In this document: one piece after another, positions 1 to 5,681 of the stretch
Layout: each line of letters opens with the position of its first letter
Position numbering within the stretch: position 1 is the stretch's first letter
NCBI GenBank assembly: GCA_016926135.1
Contig: JAFGPH010000413.1
Coordinates: 1-7,786 of the forward strand
From: Deltaproteobacteria bacterium
GTDB taxonomy: Bacteria > Desulfobacterota > DSM-4660 > Desulfatiglandales > HGW-15
Direction of reading: 5' to 3'
Length of the DNA stretch: 7,786 nucleotides
The notes under the pieces: model-generated
What the model was told of the DNA's origin: nothing
What the model saw: only the letters and a program-made list of their open reading frames with translations
Databases searched by the model: none
Position numbers and translations under genes: made by a program

Positions 1-1148
1 ACGCGTTTCAGGTTCTGGAGGCTGTTTGCAGGGAGCAGGTAATCCACGAAGGGAAGGATGTTTTCCATGGCCCTGGTGAGGGGGCTGTACTCCGGGTCCC
101 CGGCCAGGGGGTTCAGCCAGATCACGGCATGAACCTTGGCGGAGAGGGTTTCCATTTCTCTTCTGAGGAGATTCTTCGCCCCCAGGTCCCATCCGTCGCT
201 CAGGATCAACACGACCGTGCGGCGGTTGAGATGTCTGTGTCCGTGGGCTTCATTGAACTGGTGGAGGGAATAGCCGATCCTCGTCCCACCCGACCAGTCG
301 GGCACTGCGCCGGCAATCATCTCAAGAACCGTGTCCAGGGTGTGTTTGCGGATCACGTGGGTGACCGGGGTGAGGGAGGTGGAGAAGACAAAGACCTCGG
401 CCCTGGATCCAACACCCTTCATGCCCAGGATGAAGGGCATGACGAAGAGGGCGTAACGATCCATGGACCCGCTCACGTCGGCCAGGACGACCAGTCTCTT
501 GAGCCTTTTCTTTTTCCTTCTGAAGAGGAGGGCCAGAGGAAGGCCTTCCGACTTGAGCCCTTTCTTCATGACCTGCCGGAAATCGATGTCTCCCGGCCTC
601 CGCGACCGTGTGAAGCGGCGTGAGAGCGCCACGTTGAAGGGAGACATGATGTTCTTGAGCACGAGGCGGGCGGCGGGGATATCTCCCTTGTGAAAGCGGC
701 CGAGATCCTTCGTCTCCACCACGGAGACGGGGCTGTAGCCGACCCCCTCCAGGTACTCTCTTTCCGTGCCGTTTTCCGGATCCTCCGTTCCTTCGTTTCG
801 GGCACCCGGAAAGAGAACCTCTTCGAGGAGATCTTCCGGACGCGCTTCCTGCCCCGCCTCTTCTTCTCTGCTTTGCCCGCCCTGTTTCTTCGCAGTTTTC
901 CAGAAGGCCTCGAAGAGGCCCGGGAAAAGGGTCCACTCCAGGTCCGTGCACACCAGGTTCATGCGAAGGACGTGAAAGAAATCCTCCCTTGCGGAGATGT
1001 CGATCTTGTCAAGGCCCTGCAGGGCCCCGACCACGCTTGAGGAAAACACCTTGAAGCCGCGGCTCTTCAGAAACCTGGAGAAGAGAATGACGCCTGTGCC
1101 AAGACCCGAATCAGGCCTCTCCCTGGATATATGCAGCTCGCTTGTCAT
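1..1148 (-). CDS. CoxE-like von Willebrand factor A (VWA) domain protein, 3' end outside window
   Basis: The frame is open from an ATG at 1148 to the left edge, giving 382 visible residues with the C-terminus missing. The VWA metal-ion-dependent adhesion site is clear: DVSGSM with D224, S226 and S228, then T289 in SGGTR and D318 in ILSDGWD. The run RRPGDIDF at 184-191, followed by a basic stretch before the DVSGSM strand, is the usual arrangement of CoxE/YehP-type proteins. Residues 85-135 are charged and probably form a flexible linker. In known systems CoxE-type proteins act in the cytoplasm with a MoxR/CoxD-type AAA+ ATPase to mature or remodel metalloenzymes such as CO dehydrogenase. No such ATPase lies upstream here, so the partner and target are unknown. 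There is no good Shine-Dalgarno before 1148; a GTG at 1154 is an alternative start, since the frame is open upstream to 1202. The family call is firm and the role is inferred. Confidence 0.85.
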   Translation of the reverse strand, partial: MTSELHISRERPDSGLGTGVILFSRFLKSRGFKVFSSSVVGALQGLDKIDISAREDFFHVLRMNLVCTDLEWTLFPGLFEAFWKTAKKQGGQSREEEAGQEARPEDLLEEVLFPGARNEGTEDPENGTEREYLEGVGYSPVSVVETKDLGRFHKGDIPAARLVLKNIMSPFNVALSRRFTRSRRPGDIDFRQVMKKGLKSEGLPLALLFRRKKKRLKRLVVLADVSGSMDRYALFVMPFILGMKGVGSRAEVFVFSTSLTPVTHVIRKHTLDTVLEMIAGAVPDWSGGTRIGYSLHQFNEAHGHRHLNRRTVVLILSDGWDLGAKNLLRREMETLSAKVHAVIWLNPLAGDPEYSPLTRAMENILPFVDYLLPANSLQNLKR

Positions 1149-1633
1149 GCCCACAGCGGAGTTTTGATCATAGTCTATCCATGAATCGTTGGGTTGGCTA
1201 TTTCAGGCATGAAATACCGCTTCCCTGAACTTGTCCCCAATAGTTCTATAACATACATCATCGTGCCCGATCCACTGCGAGACGGAAAATAGGTGAAGGG
1301 TGTGTTCCCGAAGATCGGGGCACGCCTGGCGTATTGCCCCATGAAATGCCGTAGGTCTGTGTGACAGGCACCCTGCCCCTGTGCCAGCCTGCCCGGGGCA
1401 AGGTGCCAGGGCTGGGAGAACGATCGGCCATGCCCACGCCGCACAAGGCAATCGAGCGTCCCAAAACACCATGCATCTTGTCATTCCTCATGGGCCAGTG
1501 GTGAGGCGCGATGAACGCTAATCCGAACACGCCACATGCCGCTGGAGTTAGCTTATGGGAACGTAGCTCCCGCCCTCAAGTCTTGTTCGCTGACCACAAA
1601 ACCCTAAGGATGATCCATCTCCGTCGACACTCG
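1149..1633. other. Intergenic stretch without a recognisable gene
   Basis: About 485 bases separate the divergently placed CoxE-like gene and TumE-type operon. Several short overlapping open frames exist on the minus strand, but none has a motif I recognise, a convincing Shine-Dalgarno, or one frame that dominates. The stretch may be decayed coding sequence or regulatory DNA. The only structure that stands out is the inverted repeat listed separately at 1367-1407. Confidence 0.5.
1367..1407. repeat. Imperfect inverted repeat, 13-bp arms
   Basis: GGCACCCTGCCCC at 1367-1379 pairs with GGGGCAAGGTGCC at 1395-1407 with 12 of 13 matches, around a 15-base loop. The arms are very G+C rich, so a stable hairpin is expected in single-stranded DNA or RNA. 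No T-run follows on either strand, so it is not a standard Rho-independent terminator. It could be a REP-like element or part of a decayed mobile element; copy number elsewhere is unknown. Confidence 0.6.
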
Positions 1634-1662
1634 TTGACGATTTTCGAATTGGGGTGTATTAT
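1634..1662 (+). promoter_or_regulatory. Sigma-70-type promoter of the TumE-type operon, predicted leaderless
   Basis: TTGACG at 1634-1639 is an almost perfect -35 box. A 17-base spacer separates it from TATTAT at 1657-1662 as the -10 box. The ATG of the first gene begins at 1669, only six bases after the -10 box, where transcription should start. The mRNA is therefore predicted to be leaderless or nearly so. No Shine-Dalgarno precedes the ATG, which agrees with this. Confidence 0.7.
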
Positions 1663-1670
1663 ACCCCAAT
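1648..1670. promoter_or_regulatory. 23-bp palindromic operator overlapping the -10 box and start codon
   Basis: ATTGGGGT at 1648-1655 and ACCCCAAT at 1663-1670 are perfect inverted copies. Ten of the eleven base pairs of the whole 23-bp palindrome match, centred at 1659. It covers the end of the promoter spacer, the -10 box and the first two bases of the ATG. This is the expected position for an autorepressor site of a toxin-antitoxin operon. The winged-helix protein encoded at 1968-2330 is the obvious candidate to bind it (inference). Confidence 0.65.
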
Positions 1671-1968
1671 GAAGCGCAGGGCAAGAAGACTCATCAATCG
1701 AAAAGTAGTCTTCGATGACGGCTCCATTATTCAGGCCGTTGTATGGGAACTACCAGAGCCCCTGCCCAAGAGCAAGCACCGCTTCAAGTACCGGTTCTAT
1801 TATGGCAAGGAGGGTAGGTCGCTGGTCCGGTACGACAATGAGCGCGGCAAGGGTGACCATCGGCATTATCCTGAGAAGGACGAACCATATGTCTTCACCA
1901 ACCTTCGTGCGCTCTATAGGGATTTTCTCAGGGATATAGAGCGATGCGGCAACCATGGGAGACGCTAA
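1669..1968 (+). CDS. TumE-family (DUF6516-type) putative toxin
   Basis: This is a 99-residue basic protein. The most telling segment is RYDNERGKGDHRHY at residues 54-67, which matches the conserved YDN...H.H signature of TumE-type toxins, followed by a C-terminal helix (about 78-92) rich in Arg, Asp and Phe. There is no signal peptide or membrane segment. TumE-type proteins are encoded next to a DNA-binding antitoxin and are annotated as the toxin half of such pairs; their molecular target is not established to my knowledge. The ATG at 1669 is chosen because it sits six bases after the -10 box; an in-frame GTG at 1654 lies inside the promoter and is unlikely. Its TAA shares one base with the ATG of the next gene. 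Toxin-first order is unusual compared with classical pairs. The family call is moderately to strongly supported; toxicity is inferred. Confidence 0.75.
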   Translation: MKRRARRLINRKVVFDDGSIIQAVVWELPEPLPKSKHRFKYRFYYGKEGRSLVRYDNERGKGDHRHYPEKDEPYVFTNLRALYRDFLRDIERCGNHGRR

Positions 1969-2330
1969 TGGAAAAGGAAGAATTTGTCATCGAGATACGA
2001 ACCCGGGCTGATTTTTTGTCTGACCTAGATGCAGATCTGCGTCAGATTGATGCGGGTAGGAGGAAGGAAGAAACCGTCGAGCGAGTGTTTTTCGAAAGCA
2101 TCGATGCGGCGAACAGGCTGTTGACGCCGAAACGGATCGAATTGCTCCAAGCTCTGCACGATGAAGGCCCGATGAATACCCATCAACTGTCGAAACGGCT
2201 GGAGCGAGACTACAAAAACGTCCGCCAGGATGTGCTTGTCCTCCTTGAGGTCGGGCTTGTCACCAAGACAGGGCGGGCCTTAGCTGCACCCTGGAAGAAG
2301 ATTACCATGGAGCTGCGCATGGCGGCATAG
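1968..2330 (+). CDS. Winged-helix DNA-binding protein (HVO_A0114-like), putative antitoxin/autorepressor
   Basis: This is a 120-residue protein. Residues 51-100 form a winged helix-turn-helix: LLTPKRIELLQAL is the first helix, MNTHQLSKRLERDYKNVRQD the HTH with its recognition helix, and the stretch from VLVLLEVGLV is the wing. Residues 1-45 are charged and probably helical, a plausible contact for the toxin. MarR/HVO_A0114-like proteins of this size commonly sit next to TumE genes. The ATG at 1968 is preferred to the in-frame ATG at 1944 because GGGAG lies six bases upstream and the start overlaps the toxin stop as TAATG, which suggests translational coupling. The protein probably neutralises the upstream protein and represses the operon through the 1648-1670 palindrome (inference). 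Confidence 0.75.
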   Translation: MEKEEFVIEIRTRADFLSDLDADLRQIDAGRRKEETVERVFFESIDAANRLLTPKRIELLQALHDEGPMNTHQLSKRLERDYKNVRQDVLVLLEVGLVTKTGRALAAPWKKITMELRMAA

Positions 2331-2515
2331 GTGGAAGTTCTGATTATGTGTGAAAACCTTGGCGATTTGGCAACCTCTTTACTTCCCTCGTAACTTGGGT
2401 ACATGAACTTTCGGCGAATGTTCAAGGCATTGATGTAGAAGCGAGAGACTTTGGCCGGTGGGGCTACGACACTGCTGAAAGAGGGTGCACGACATCTTCA
2501 GGTGTTGCGAGAGAC

Positions 2516-3653
2516 ATGATCATGATCTACCTGGATCACAACGCCACCACTCCTATCCTGCCCGAGGTGCTGGAGGCCATGATGCCCTACCTCACCTCCG
2601 GATGGGGCAATCCTTCCAGTTCCTACAAGTTCGGTTCCAATCTGAAGGTCGTGATCGAAGCGGCGCGTGCCCAAGTCGCCGAACTCATCGGCGCCCGCCC
2701 GATGGAAATCCTATTCACCTCCTGCGGGACCGAGAGCAACAACGCGGCGATTCATGCAGCCCTCAAGGCCAATCCCACCAAACGCCACATCGTCACATCG
2801 GCGGTGGAGCATTCCTCTGTACTGAATTACTGCAAATCCCTTGAAGAGGAAGGCTGCCGGGTCACCTATCTGCCGGTTGACCGGGAAGGTCTGCTGAACG
2901 TGGTTGACTTGGAGAAAGCTGTCACGGACGAGACTGCGGTTGTTTCACTCATGTGGGCGAACAATGAGACCGGAGTCATCTTTCCCGTGAAGGAGATCGG
3001 GGAGATTTGCCGCTCTCGGGGCGTGCTTTTCCACTGCGATGCGGTGCAGGCAGCGGGAAAGATCGAGGTTGACGTTCGAAAAGTGAAGGCCAATTACCTT
3101 ACCTTGACCAGGCACAAGTTCCATGCAACGAAAGGGATTGGGGCACTGTTCGTCAGGCGCAAGTCGCCCTTCTCCTCATTCGTGACCGGTGGCCATCAGG
3201 AACGCAACATGAGGGGGGGGGACTGAAAGCGTACCCCTGATCGTTGGCATGGGCAAAGCGGCTGATATGGCCCGAAAGCAGGTCATGAATTACGACAAGA
3301 AGGTGCGACCGCTTCGAGATGCCCTTGAGGAAGGCATTCTGAATTCTGTCCCAAATGCGGAGCTGAATGGCCATAAAACACAACGATTGGCCAATACGTC
3401 GAATATATCCTTCAGTGGCATTGAATCCGAAGCGCTGCTTATTTTGCTGGACAAAGAGGGGATATGTGCCTCCTCTGGGTCAGCTTGCCTTGCCGATTCG
3501 GACGAACCGTCCCATGTTGTCAAAGCAATGAAGCCGGAATCCACCGCCTCACGGCAGATGATTCGGTTCTCCCTTGGACTGGAAAACAGACAACAGGAAG
3601 TCGTAATGACGGTGGAAACCGTAGCTAAGGCAATAGCCGCGTTGAGCAGCTAA
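2516..3653 (+). pseudogene. NifS-type cysteine desulfurase, frameshifted by one extra G in a G9 tract
   Basis: A PLP-dependent enzyme converts cysteine to alanine and enzyme-bound persulfide for Fe-S clusters or thio-modifications. The first frame (2516-3226) has LDHNATTP at 6-13, the PLP-stacking histidine in SAVEHSS (H99), CDAVQA with D175 and Q178, and the Schiff-base lysine K201 in RHKFHATKG. The nine-G run at 3213-3221 shifts the frame just inside the conserved RGGTES motif. The second frame then continues without loss through GGTESVPLIVGMGKA to the catalytic cysteine in SSGSACLADSDEPSHV and ends at 3653. Removing one G restores a 378-residue protein of normal family length, with every catalytic residue kept. 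An ATG at 2516 or 2522 starts it; no strong Shine-Dalgarno is visible. It resembles NifS more than IscS in MWANNETG and GGHQER. No Fe-S or nitrogen-fixation genes are nearby, so a dedicated role, for example DndA-like, is only a guess. It may be a recent pseudogene, a slippage-expressed gene or a sequencing error. Confidence 0.85.
3213..3221 (+). repeat. Nine-G homopolymer that breaks the cysteine desulfurase frame
   Basis: The run is nine consecutive G. Eight G would read AGG GGG GGG ACT (R-G-G-T) and keep the frame. Such tracts are prone to replication slippage, transcriptional slippage and sequencing length errors. Confidence 0.8.
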
Positions 3654-4063
3654 TCGGGTAGCTTGAAGATTAGCCAAACATGTTCACCTGCCCGTTTGAA
3701 CCGGACCAGTTCGTAGCCGCCCTGCAATCTGGCCCCATGCAAAACGAAATCAATGCGATTGGACTCCCAATGTCGGGCCTCATAGGTTCCCCGGTCCCAA
3801 ATTTGCACCGTACCTTCACCATAATGTCCGGGCGGGATTTCACCCTCGAACATCCCCCATCGCAAAGGATGGTCCTCCACCTCCACCGCCAACCGCTTTA
3901 CCCCCAGTTCCGTTGCTATCCCTTTCGGAACCGCCCAACCCTTGAAGACGCCATCTTTCTCAAGCCGGAAGTCGAAATGGTGGGTACGGGCGAAATGTTG
4001 TTGGATAACAAACCGCAAGCCAAAAGAACCTTCTCGGTCCTCGGTCATGTCTCGATTGGTCAT
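3650..4063 (-). CDS. Stand-alone LigD-type 3'-phosphoesterase domain protein
   Basis: The 137-residue protein consists almost wholly of the 3'-phosphoesterase (PE) domain found at the N-terminus of bacterial DNA ligase D. This domain removes 3'-phosphate or 3'-ribonucleotide ends before non-homologous end joining. The signature is intact: H23 in IQQH, then THHFDFRLEKDG with H29, D31 and R33, KGWAVPKG at 41-48, EDHP with H65, and FEGEIPPGHYGEGTVQIWD at 72-90. These match the metal-binding His/Asp/Arg/His set known in LigD PE. The position corresponding to a conserved Tyr four residues after the DHP histidine is Trp here (W69). No ligase, polymerase or Ku gene is in the window, but free-standing PE proteins are known. 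ATG 4063 is the first start in the frame; M6 (4048) is an alternative and neither has a clear Shine-Dalgarno. Its stop codon overlaps that of the convergent cysteine desulfurase. Confidence 0.85.
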   Translation of the reverse strand: MTNRDMTEDREGSFGLRFVIQQHFARTHHFDFRLEKDGVFKGWAVPKGIATELGVKRLAVEVEDHPLRWGMFEGEIPPGHYGEGTVQIWDRGTYEARHWESNRIDFVLHGARLQGGYELVRFKRAGEHVWLIFKLPD

Positions 4064-4187
4064 CGGATTTATGCGCTCACGTACTCGGGTCGGAGGTTGT
4101 ACAAGGGCAAGAAGTCAAACGAAGTCCCCAAACGGGGTGGCCAAGCCTAAACTGCTTCGAGCCAAAGACAAAGGCTCTCCAAATCAC

Positions 4188-4739
4188 TTAGACGTGAACG
4201 GTCTTTGGCAATGCGTAGCTAGGATCTTTCTTAATCTCACGAAGTCGTTCTAAAAGGTCCTGTTCTTCTTCGCCATGCAGCTCACCAAGGATATACAGAC
4301 ATAGATCTAAGGCGGCCGTCTTTTCCTTAGCACCCGCAAGGATTCTCCCTGCAGACCAAAGGATGCCATCGGAAACTCCCCCTGGATTTTGAAAATTCAT
4401 GCGTTCAAGTCCAAGAGCCAGCTTACTTAGGGAATTATTAGTGGTAAAATGCACATACAGTCGGGCAAGAATTTCTAAGCCAATGGGGCGAAAGAAGAGA
4501 TTGCGGTTCCTTTTTCGCTCTTTTGCAAGTGTCGTGCTTCTCTGCACAAAGTATCTATTCAGGCTCGGTTCATGGGCAATTACATAGTCAAAGAAATCCA
4601 CAACGTTCCCCTGGAAACGCGAGACATTTTTGGGGTCCGTCTCAAGGGTCCCGCGTTCCTTGTGGAATAACCTCTTCAGTTTTTTTGTGACCGTGTATCG
4701 GCTTGCTTCAGAACCAACGATACGTCTGAGTGATTGCAT
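4188..4739 (-). CDS. 183-residue protein, possibly a C-terminal fragment of a DGQHR/DndB-like protein
   Basis: The frame runs from an ATG at 4739 to a TAA at 4188, with an upstream in-frame stop at 4758-4760. It has no signal peptide or membrane segment. Residues 1-55 are basic and helical in character. The middle has NLFFRPIGLEILARLYVHF at about 80-98, then GVSDGILWSAGRI at about 121-133, and a Lys/Glu-rich C-terminal tail. From memory, the FRPIGLEIL and ILW pattern resembles the C-terminal half of DGQHR-domain proteins, the wider family that includes the phosphorothioation regulator DndB. The DGQHR motif itself is absent, and I found no remnant of it upstream to position 4980. It may therefore be a truncated derivative, or an independent small protein I do not recognise. 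No clear Shine-Dalgarno marks the start. The coding call is fairly good because of length and composition; the family call is weak. Confidence 0.55.
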   Translation of the reverse strand: MQSLRRIVGSEASRYTVTKKLKRLFHKERGTLETDPKNVSRFQGNVVDFFDYVIAHEPSLNRYFVQRSTTLAKERKRNRNLFFRPIGLEILARLYVHFTTNNSLSKLALGLERMNFQNPGGVSDGILWSAGRILAGAKEKTAALDLCLYILGELHGEEEQDLLERLREIKKDPSYALPKTVHV

Positions 4740-5099
4740 GCAGCTACAGCTCTTTGTTCAAGCAAGCCGGACTCGGACCCCATTCGACTGAGATTTGGTT
4801 CAGGTTTTACGACCGTATCAGTTCCCAATAACCCCGTGTGTGATCCACCCTGCTTTTATCCCTACCGTGTTCGAAAAGTCTGGCGACGGGAATTTTTGTG
4901 GCAGGGTCCTAACAGTCCTTCAAGACAACAAGCATCCTTCCAACTATTATAGCCCCCCCTGACCATCCCATTTCTAGCAACCATCGTCTTCATCGTCCCC
5001 ATCGTCCAACCAGCCAGAATCAAAAGAGATTGGCCTTCGGGCGATCAGGGCGGTCTGGGCGATGACATGCAAACCTACACAGAAAGGAGGTGAACGCCA
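4740..5099. other. Stretch without a recognisable gene
   Basis: About 360 bases separate the divergent 183-residue protein and the small cysteine-rich gene. A 72-codon plus-strand frame (4734-4952) and a 74-codon minus-strand frame (4974-5198) exist, but neither has a motif or Shine-Dalgarno that I can support. The stretch contains a C7 run at 4953-4959 and three tandem CATCGTC-type 9-mers at 4982-5008. Missing 5' sequence of the neighbouring minus-strand gene would be expected here but is not recognisable. Confidence 0.45.
4982..5008. repeat. Three tandem 9-bp repeats (CATCGTCYN)
   Basis: ATCGTC occurs at 4983, 4992 and 5001, exactly nine bases apart, each preceded by C and followed by two bases that are pyrimidines in the first two copies. 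It is a short in-register repeat with no assigned function. Confidence 0.6.
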
Positions 5100-5264
5100 A
5101 TGAATTGCCAATGCGACGAAGCTCGGCTTTCCGAAGAAGAAATCGCGGAGATCTACTGCAACATGGAGGCCATGGGGCTCAGTCATGTGTTCCGCCAAGC
5201 TTGCTCAGAGGAGATGAAACCGGAGCAGGCGAGGAAGAGTTCGACCGGGCTCATCATGTGCTGA
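5100..5264 (+). CDS. Small cysteine-rich hypothetical protein with strong ribosome binding site
   Basis: This 54-residue frame begins with MNCQCDEARLSEEEIAEIYC. It is supported mainly by an almost ideal Shine-Dalgarno, AAAGGAGGTGA at 5083-5093, with GGAGG nine bases before the ATG. Cysteines lie at positions 3, 5, 20, 37 and 54, which suggests metal binding or redox chemistry; the rest is acidic and helical in character. I do not recognise the family. The frame stops with TGA at 5262-5264 directly after the last Cys codon. It then stays open for 33 more codons to a TAA at 5364-5366, beginning PCYMCND and so adding a CxxC pair. That could be chance, a mutated stop in a longer protein, or selenocysteine read-through; no convincing SECIS hairpin is seen. 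It is followed by the UPF0175 gene, which appears to have its own promoter. Confidence 0.6.
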   Translation: MNCQCDEARLSEEEIAEIYCNMEAMGLSHVFRQACSEEMKPEQARKSSTGLIMC

Positions 5265-5339
5265 CCCTGCTACATGTGCAATGACACAGACGCGACCCAG
5301 GAAGAGATTGACCTGAAGCCGAAATCTCGCATTCTTCAT

Positions 5340-5368
5340 TTGACATCAAAACCCCATCCTGCTTAACT
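5340..5368 (+). promoter_or_regulatory. Candidate promoter of the UPF0175/DUF3368 pair
   Basis: A perfect -35 box, TTGACA, lies at 5340-5345. After a 17-base spacer comes TTAACT (5363-5368), a poor -10 box with 3 of 6 consensus bases. Transcription would start near 5375, leaving a leader of about 55 bases before the ATG at 5430. Confidence 0.35.
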
Positions 5369-5429
5369 ACAAAAGGAAATCACGATTCGTTGTCATAATT
5401 TGGGAAACTGCCTTTGTGGGAGGTTTCAA

Positions 5430-5681
5430 ATGACCACATTGACCATGGAAATGCCGGAAAAGGTCTTTACCGCTATGCGATTCGATCCCGAGGAATTTGC
5501 CAAAGAGATGAGGCTGGCTGCGGCCGTCACGTGGTACGAACAGAGCAGAATATCCCAGGAAGTTGCAGCAAGGATAGCCGGACTGAATCGTACCGATTTT
5601 CTGCTCGCGCTTGCGAGAATGGGCAAGGATTCCTTTAAGGTGGACTTCGCTGACCTGGACAAGGAACTGGCTCGTGGATAG
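5430..5681 (+). CDS. UPF0175 family protein, putative antitoxin
   Basis: This 83-residue protein matches the UPF0175 pattern of small helical DNA-binding proteins. Residues 26-36 (EMRLAAAVTWY), then SRISQEVAARIAGLNRTDFL at 39-58, form the conserved helix-turn-helix-like core (EG/SRIS..AA..AGL.R..F in the family). The tail KVDFADLDKEL corresponds to the usual acidic end. The ATG at 5430 is chosen because GGGAGG (5418-5423) precedes it at normal spacing; an in-frame TTG at 5400 lacks such a site. The downstream DUF3368 PIN-domain gene starts at GTG 5674, inside the last codons, an overlap of eight bases that indicates translational coupling. UPF0175/DUF3368 pairs are treated as VapBC-like toxin-antitoxin modules, with this protein as antitoxin and repressor. 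The gene looks intact although its partner is broken. Confidence 0.85.
   Translation: MTTLTMEMPEKVFTAMRFDPEEFAKEMRLAAAVTWYEQSRISQEVAARIAGLNRTDFLLALARMGKDSFKVDFADLDKELARG

Noticed and set aside
129..1040. Several plus- and minus-strand frames of 70-210 codons over the CoxE-like gene
   Set aside because: They lie in other frames over a continuous minus-strand frame with a full VWA MIDAS motif and show no motifs of their own.
1175..1530. Three overlapping minus-strand frames of about 90 codons in the gene-free stretch
   Set aside because: All three frames are open because of base composition; none has a family motif, a good ribosome binding site or better coding character than the others.
1548..1574. 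Imperfect GGAGTTA...TAGCTCC inverted repeat considered as an integron attC-like site
   Set aside because: Arms match in only 6 of 7 positions and the conserved GTTRRRY/RYYYAAC core boxes are absent.
4157..4177. GAGCC/GGCTC hairpin downstream of the 183-residue gene as a terminator
   Set aside because: The stem is only about five base pairs and no T-run follows on the minus strand.
4944..4949. TATAAT on the minus strand as a promoter for the 183-residue protein
   Set aside because: No -35 box at proper spacing (the nearest TTGCTA is about 23 bases away), and it lies 200 bases from the start.
4734..4952. 72-codon plus-strand frame with a basic, aromatic-rich middle
   Set aside because: No Shine-Dalgarno, no recognised family, and it begins opposite the start of the minus-strand gene. 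Left as unassigned sequence.
4974..5198. 74-codon minus-strand frame with an acidic tail (DDGDDEDDG)
   Set aside because: The acidic tail comes from the tandem CATCGTC repeat, and the frame lies opposite the small gene with the strong ribosome binding site.
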